A DNA stretch of 64,000 nt from Alviniconcha marisindica (lineage: Eukaryota; Mollusca; Gastropoda; Provannidae): assembly GCA_018857735.1 (NCBI GenBank), contig JABMCL010002869.1, positions 27,501-91,500 of the forward strand, read 5' to 3'. Below are positions 58,246 to 64,000 of this stretch, one piece after another. Each line of letters begins with the position of its first letter. Positions within the stretch are counted from its first letter, which is position 1. Below the pieces are notes generated by a model, which made no database searches, was not told the origin of the DNA, and was given only the letters and a program-made list of their open reading frames with translations. The translations under genes and the position numbers were made by a program.

Positions 58246-61200
58246 GCATGTCAGGAATGTTTACATCCTTATCATGAATAATTTACCAAATGAAATTGTT
58301 TTTAATGCAATCTTTGTTTGCAGACTTGAAAAAATGGCATTCCAGACAGAAGAATTTTTGCAAGTCCTCAGATACAAGATGGGTAGGTTAATGGTTATTT
58401 TGATGATATTTTAGCTGTTAGTGACTGATATTTAGTGATAATTGATTCTGTTTCAATGTTTGTGGTTAAGATACCATGTCCTTGGAACATTTCATCCAAA
58501 ACAAATATATATTAATATTATGTAGTATTACTTGTCACTGCCATATTATGTAGTATTACTTGTCACTGCCATTTTGTTACAATCCATCTCAGCAGTTCCA
58601 CCAACTTCCTCAGACTTGATTGATGTGGTTTTAAAAGAAGGGTGGTCTTTGGTGAGGGGTTTATCTTATGCTGTGACATATGTACAGGGTGGGGGAGGGG
58701 GGGTATATTGAAGGCGGGGTTTTAAAACAGGGGTTGTCTTTGTTGAACCCTTTTTCTAATGCTATGACATCTGTACAGGAGGGTTTAGATCGAAGATGTG
58801 GTTTTTATATTTTTGTAAGAGGAGTGATCTTTGGTGAGCAGTTCTGCTAATGCTATGTACAGGAAGGTTTATAACAAAGTTGTGGTTTTAAAAGAGGGGT
58901 GATCTTTGGTGGTAGGTTCTGCTAATGCTATGTACAGGAGGGCTGAGATCGAAGATGCACTCTTTGGTAAGAGGTTCGTTTATGTTCAGCTGCATAGAGG
59001 AGGGTTTGGAAGATGTGGTCTTAGGAGCAAGATGGTCTCTCATGATACAGTCTTTCATCAGGGACTCTGCTGTACATTTTCCTATCCATCCCACACTGAC
59101 TTGTCCTGCCACAAATTTATTTCTCTGCACACTGTGATGTTTAACAAATCAAGCATGTGTTTCTTTTGCAGAGGGCATGTATGTCACTCAGGACTTGAAG
59201 CATGCCGTGCATTACTTTGGGCAGAAGTGTACATTCTGGATCCGCTCCATCCAGCATCTTCAGGTCCTGGTGTGTGATCTGAACACTGCAGCACCCCTTT
59301 CCACTGGCTCTCATGCAGGTGCCAGTGAGCTGAGCGAGAGTTTATCATCGTTGGACATATCAGGCATTTCGGATGGAGGGGACAGCTTGAACGCATCGTT
59401 ATCAGCCACACCTGGCAAACACCCAGGTGTCAACACTACGAGTGACGATTCACAATCGCCTGCTGCCACCACACCTGTGCGGAGCGAGCGCGGGCGACCA
59501 GAGCAGTTCTGCACCCCTGTGCTGGACAAGAGAAAAGAGCAGAAAAAGGACAGCGCCAGATTTGTGAAAGTGACAGCACAGACGCAGTTTGTGATACGAG
59601 AAAGTTGTGGTGAGGACAAGGAGTCTTCTGGCTCTCCTGGGACGAGGGAGGAGAAAGTGACATTTGATTCTCTCGGGGGCTTGGACAGTCAGATTGAACA
59701 GATACGACAGTACTTCTTGGGGCCCCTGCAAGCGTTGCAGCAGGACAGCTCAGCTGGTAGGTAATCGCTGTGTGCTCAAACAAGACTGATGAGATCATGA
59801 GAAGTGTTGTTGAGGATGTTTGAGGAGCTCACAGTGTTCAGCAAAGTCAGAGTAACACGTCTAGTAATACTGCTGCAAAGATTGTGGACATGTACTGGTC
59901 AGTGTTGCCAGATTAGTACCTGATTTTCATTTCATTCATATTCTAAGGTGGATTCGTTTAATTTTTTGTAATTTTTTTAATCATTTGAATGAACTGTAAT
60001 GTGTATCAGTGGGAGGAGAAATCTGTTGTTTGTTTGGTTCTTGGTACAAAGATGTACTGTTTAGATGTGGTGATGCCATATGGTTAAAGGTACTTGGTGG
60101 ATGTCTTGGTGTTCTTCTGTTTCAGGTCTGGTGTTGCCACATGGTATTTTGCTGTTTGGGCCCACAGGCACAGGAAAAAGCATGCTTGCACAGGCCATAG
60201 CCAATGAACTGGGGATTTATACCAAGCACATATCTCCAACTGACCTCTTCAGCAAGTAATTGAATGGCTCAAACTTCATCTTTTGCAACATCATCCACTT
60301 ACCAGCCTAATGCATTACTGCTTGGCCAAACTGGCTTATGCATACTCCCTCAGTGAAGACTGCCTGTCATGTTTTAACCATTTTTCATGGTGTGTTAGAA
60401 AAGTGGTTCCTTTGTTCTTGATCTTGATACACACTGTAAGTGCAATATGCCAACAGGACCTAATCTTTGGTATAGACTCAGTGAACAAGTCAAGTGTGTA
60501 AGAAAAGTCGTGCGTTAAAAAAATGGTTCCTGCTGTTGTGGAGACAGGTTGTGTGTTGTCACCAGTCTGCTAGTAACACAGTCAGCTTTATTAGTCATGG
60601 AAAGCATGTTTTCTCACTCCTAATCCTATAGATAAAATCCACGCTGATGGAGAAAAAAAGAAGAAAAGAAACAGTTAAGACCTTTTGATGCTTTATGTGT
60701 GTGTGCTCTATTTCATTTATATACTGGCTGATATTCTTGAAATAGCTTTCTACATCACTGTTGAGAGATAGATATATATATATATATATAATCATCAATC
60801 AAGCTGGATGGGTTTGTTTAAAACATTTTTTTTTTATTACAGGTACTTTGGTGAGACAGAGAAAACCTTAAAGAATGTCTTTGAGGCTGCTCGTCGAAGG
60901 TACTGATGCATAATATGTTAATGTGTGTGAGTTTGTGTCTCTGTGTTTTCTCTGTGTAATAGTGTGTTTGTGTGCAGGGTTCCTAACTCAGATGTGAGAG
61001 TTTGTGTTTCTGTGTTTTCTCTGGGTAGTGTGTTTGTGTGCTGGGTTCCTAAGGTCTTTGAAAGCTTGGGGGAATGATCTGCCATCTTCAAGACTATGAA
61101 TGTCAAAAAAGCACACAAATCAATTGTGGTTCCTGCTGAAATAGTAGAAAGTTTCATACTTTAGTTGTTTATTATTTCATTTCAGTTGTAGTCACGAAAT

Positions 61201-61463
61201 GGCAATACTTTAATACCTGAGCTGTGAAATGAAGGGTGTACACGCATTGCATGATGTCAGTTAAAGTTGAATAGCACACATATGCACATGCAAGCATGCA
61301 TGTACACATCATCACATGCACCTAATGTTTGCACTGACTTTGCAAGTATTTACAAATAATTGTGTGCTTGTGCGTGCCTGTACATGTACATATGTCATTA
61401 AGGTTGTGCACATGTGTGTGTGTGCATGCGCATGCTCACATGCATAGACACACATGCGTGCAC

Positions 61464-61533
<70 letters not shown>

Positions 61534-63170
61534 CATGTATGCATAACATACACATCAACAGACATAATATGCACACACACTCACAGACTCTGAATGCAGC
61601 AAGAGTAACCACTTTACACTTTGTGAAATGCTTCTAGTCTACTTGTACAAGTCAGTTAATCAACAGATGACAGTTGTGTTCTTGTTTTCTCACAGGTCCC
61701 CTAGTCTCATCATTGTTGACAACATTGACATTCTGTGTCCTAACCGAGAGGTCAGTAAATCTGACCTTGAGAAACGGGCAGTGTCAACATTTCTTACTCT
61801 GATGGATGGTGTGCTAAATGTAAGTGTTTACAACTAGCTGTGTCTGTGCATGTGTGTGAGTGTGCATGTGTGTGTGTGTGTATGCACCTGCATGAATATG
61901 TGTGGGTGGGGGAGGGGGCAGTCTCAGTGTATCTGTAAGTCACTAAGTACATGCACGTGTGTGTGTGTGTGTGTGTGTGAAAAAGACAGAGAGAGCACTT
62001 AAATGCTAGCTGACTTACATGAAAAATCGTGCAAGATTGTATAACATGATCTGTTGTGCATAACGTTAACATTATAACAATGTCTCTGTTGTATGCAAAG
62101 TTCATTTTCCTTGTCTCTGTCTGTCAAACAGAAGAGGAGCAAGGAGGTGTGTATTGTGATTGGCGTCACCAGCAAACCTGACAGCTTGGACCCAGCCTTG
62201 CGCAGACCGGGCCGCTTTGAAACAGAGATTGAGACAGGTGTGCCCACTGCACCAGACAGGTTTCAGGTACATTAAAAAAGTGTTTACATGCCATTTACTA
62301 GACTTTAGGATCAGAGTCAGGGCAAGCCCTCATCCAAATTTCAGAGTAAAACGTTCTTTGTTGTTTTCATTCTTTCACTTCAGCTTGGAGGTTCACTGAA
62401 AGGGAGGTGAGATTTTACACATGCGGCTGTTTTCCTGCTTTTGCATATGTATATATATATCCAGGCTAGTTTTCACAGTTGAACAGAGGATTCTTCTGTC
62501 TGTTGGCTTCATCAGAAGTATTAGTACTGTTACATTGCCTGTCCTCAAATCAGACCACATGCTTTGCAAATAGTCCTGTTCCAAGCAAGCAATTGGGAAA
62601 TCTGTATATCCGAAATGAGCACTGCCTTTTCCTGATGGCACAGCTGACAGCTCTCATTTGTAGTGAAGCTGCTGTTGGTTGAGATTCAGATTCTTTATTC
62701 ACAAAGTTTTACAACAAGGAAAGTGTCTCGAAAAGCGGTAAGCATACAAAGATAAGCAAACGACAACACCGACATACATCAACTAGGGCTTAGCTGGGTT
62801 CCTCAGAAGTAAGTGCTTTGTCATTACAGAGTCTTTGACATCACCCACTTCCTCCTCGCACCCCCCACCACCACCACCACCACCACCACTCCCTCCCCCT
62901 TCCCAAGAAACAAATACCTTCAGATGTAGTTAGTGAGCAGTTATTATACTTACTCTGACATTTCACAACCGTAAGCAACTTTTTCACCTGTTAAGCTTTG
63001 GTCACCTAAAAACTGTTGATCTGAAGACCTGTCCTGTGCTGAATGCCTACAGATCCTGAAGAAGCTCCTTCAAGATGTCCCCCACTCTGTGTCTGATGGT
63101 GATCTGAAGGTCATCGCAGATTCTGCACATGGCTACGTTGGCGCAGACCTGGCTGGTGTTGTCTCTAAAG
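55855..63170 (+). CDS. AFG2A: AFG2A (SPATA5) AAA+ ATPase, 5' part through AAA domain 1
   Basis: A double-AAA ATPase. With AFG2B, AIRIM and CINP it releases the factor RSL24D1 from cytoplasmic pre-60S ribosomes. Exons: 55855-56029 (end less certain), 56966-57251, 58324-58382, 59172-59756, 60126-60255, 60843-60899, 61696-61819, 62132-62266 and 63053-63170, giving about 556 residues with all phases joining. Exon 2 carries [14 protein letters not shown], matching GLAIGRPVLL of the N domain. Exon 4 holds an acidic/Ser linker and [20 protein letters not shown], the start of AAA-1. Walker A GPTGTGKS (380-387), pore loop KYFGE (412-416), Walker B SLIIVDN (434-440) and RRPGRF (496-501) follow. The last exon gives [10 protein letters not shown]. 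Domain 2 lies beyond the window. Walker B and sensor 1 are altered. Confidence 0.9.
58206..58244. repeat. (TG)n microsatellite in AFG2A intron
   Basis: A TG run of about 39 bp. Confidence 0.95.
58625..59050. repeat. Diverged tandem repeat in AFG2A intron
   Basis: About five imperfect units of roughly 80-100 bp containing (A/G)GGGTGATCTTTGGTGAG, GCTAATGCTATGTACAGGA and GATCGAAGATGTGG. A similar sequence near 7400-7580 (ATTCTTTGGTGAGGG) may be related. Confidence 0.7.
60126..62266 (+). CDS. AFG2A: AFG2A exons 5-8: AAA domain 1 catalytic core
   Basis: 60126-60255 encodes [20 protein letters not shown] (Walker A). 60843-60899 encodes [18 protein letters not shown] (pore loop and helix). 61696-61819 encodes [20 protein letters not shown] and [16 protein letters not shown] (Walker B region). 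62132-62266 encodes [20 protein letters not shown] and [13 protein letters not shown] (sensor 1 and arginine fingers). Walker A and the arginines are intact. The Walker B Glu is Asn440, and the sensor-1 Asn of ATNRP is Ser486. Confidence 0.92.
61375..61580. repeat. CA/TG-rich microsatellite cluster in AFG2A intron
   Basis: A degenerate TG/CATG stretch followed by (CA)n at about 61468-61530 with one GC interruption. Open frames across it are low-complexity. Confidence 0.9.
62682..62790. mobile_element. Possible retroelement end fragment
   Basis: The segment GATTCAGATTCTTTATTCAC followed by AAAGTTTTACAACAAGGAAA looks like a dispersed repeat terminus seen in invertebrate genomes. Only one copy is in the window, so this is a weak call. 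Confidence 0.2.
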
Positions 63171-63249
63171 GTATGGACCATATGCTGCTGTGTTTGTGTT
63201 TGACAGTGGATTGAAGACTTGGTCTGTTTTGTCTGTCTGATCTGTTGAG

Positions 63250-63313
63250 GATCACCCTGATATAACCGTAATGGTTGACTGGGCGTTAAGCACCAAGTTA
63301 CTTATTTACTTAT
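63250..63313 (+). mobile_element. Dispersed 3'-end repeat copy with TTAC tail
   Basis: Contains TCACCCTGATATAACCG, TGGTTGACTGGGCGTTAAGC, then ACCAAGTTACTTATTTACTT. Relatives lie at 34154-34210 and 45676-45740 on the - strand. The last part also matches the tail of the family C SINE at 2852-2885, as expected when a SINE shares its 3' end with a partner LINE. Confidence 0.6.
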
Positions 63314-63549
63314 CTGCTGAGGTGCAGTCCGGTGACAGTTTATTTTCCCTTCATCAGATGTGTTAAGCTGTCACTATTTGTCTGTCTGATGTGTTTCTGA
63401 TGCAGTCTGGTGACAGTTTGTATTCTCTTCGTCAGATGTGTATTCTCATCATCAGATGTGTTAAGCTTTTGCCATTTGTCCGTCTGATGTGTTTAACTGT
63501 ATAGATGCGACATGTTTTACGAACTTTTGTTCTAAATTGTTGTTCTCTG

Positions 63550-64000
63550 ATGTTTCCAGACATATATTGCTGGAAGAATACATTGGGCCTGTTAGCACAA
63601 CTTTTGTTACATATGTACAATTTTGTTTGCAGCCAGACATTGTCGCTGTAAAGGCATAGTGGGGTCTGTCAGCATAGTATTTGTTAGTGAGATGAGTGTC
63701 ATTGTGGATGGGTGTGAATGGATGTGTTACGTCATATGTGTGATGTTGTTTGCAGCCAGACAGCATCACTCAAAACACAGTGTTAGTAAGTGAGATGAGT
63801 GTCATTGTGGATGGGTGTGAATGGATGTGTTACGTCATATGTGTGATGTTGTTTGCAGCCAGACAGCATCACTCAAAACACAGTGTTAGTAAGTGAGATG
63901 AGTGTCATTGTGGATGGGTGTGAATGGATGTGTATGAGTGGGTGTAAGTCTGTCAGCACAGTGTTACATCATATGTGTGATGTTGTTTGCAGCCAGACAG
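63550..64000 (+). repeat. 103-bp tandem array in AFG2A intron, running off the window
   Basis: At least four units with a 103-bp period in the better copies (GATGAGTGTC at 63691, 63794 and 63897). Each contains TGATGTTGTTTGCAGCCAGA, an acceptor-like site. In the middle units this is followed 30 bp later by GTTA|GTAAGTGAG, a strong donor-like site. It lies downstream of the phase-1 donor at 63170, where the next AFG2A exon is expected. Confidence 0.85.

Overview
The window looks like nuclear DNA of a lophotrochozoan animal, most likely a mollusc and probably a gastropod. The evidence is AT-rich introns of several kb with GT-AG borders, long CA/GT and CT/GA microsatellites, tRNA-headed SINEs, TTAA-flanked MITEs and many minisatellites. 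Three protein genes can be assembled exon by exon with continuous reading phase, and all three are conserved animal families. The species call is inference; the gene calls rest on translated exons.

Layout: (1) 1-5533 is repeat-rich DNA without a firm gene. It holds three SINE copies plus a SINE tail fragment, one SINE with a clear 10-bp target duplication, and a short tandem duplication carrying splice-donor-like sites. (2) 5534-26036, + strand, is the 3' portion of a MICU2/MICU3-type mitochondrial calcium uptake regulator: eight firm exons, two candidate exons, and introns full of minisatellites. The N-terminal exons were not found. (3) 26037-35149 separates two convergent genes and holds a large imperfect palindrome, two TTAA MITEs and three minisatellite fields. 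(4) 35150-55244, - strand, is a complete RBM26/RBM27 (Drosophila swm-type) gene of 21 coding exons, 1226 codons before the stop. It has a PWI-like N-terminus, an RS region, a CCCH zinc finger, two RRMs and an acidic C-terminus. (5) 55245-55854 is a roughly 610-bp head-to-head promoter with a YY1-like box. (6) 55855-63170 and beyond, + strand, is the 5' part of an AFG2A (SPATA5) AAA+ ATPase gene: N-terminal zinc-finger-like segment, N domain, linker and first AAA domain. It runs off the window inside a 103-bp tandem array.

The genes do not form a pathway. MICU gates the mitochondrial calcium uniporter, RBM26/27 acts in nuclear poly(A) RNA surveillance, and AFG2A remodels pre-60S ribosomes. The features most worth a second look are: a first AAA domain in AFG2A with altered Walker B and sensor-1 residues; an intronic fold-back hairpin 40 bp from an RBM26/27 splice donor; a palindrome whose spacer is repeated just outside it; an inverted pair of piggyBac-like MITEs; a probable GC-AG intron and an unannotated microexon in MICU; and a tandem array at the 3' edge that repeats an acceptor plus donor around a phase-preserving 30-bp segment.
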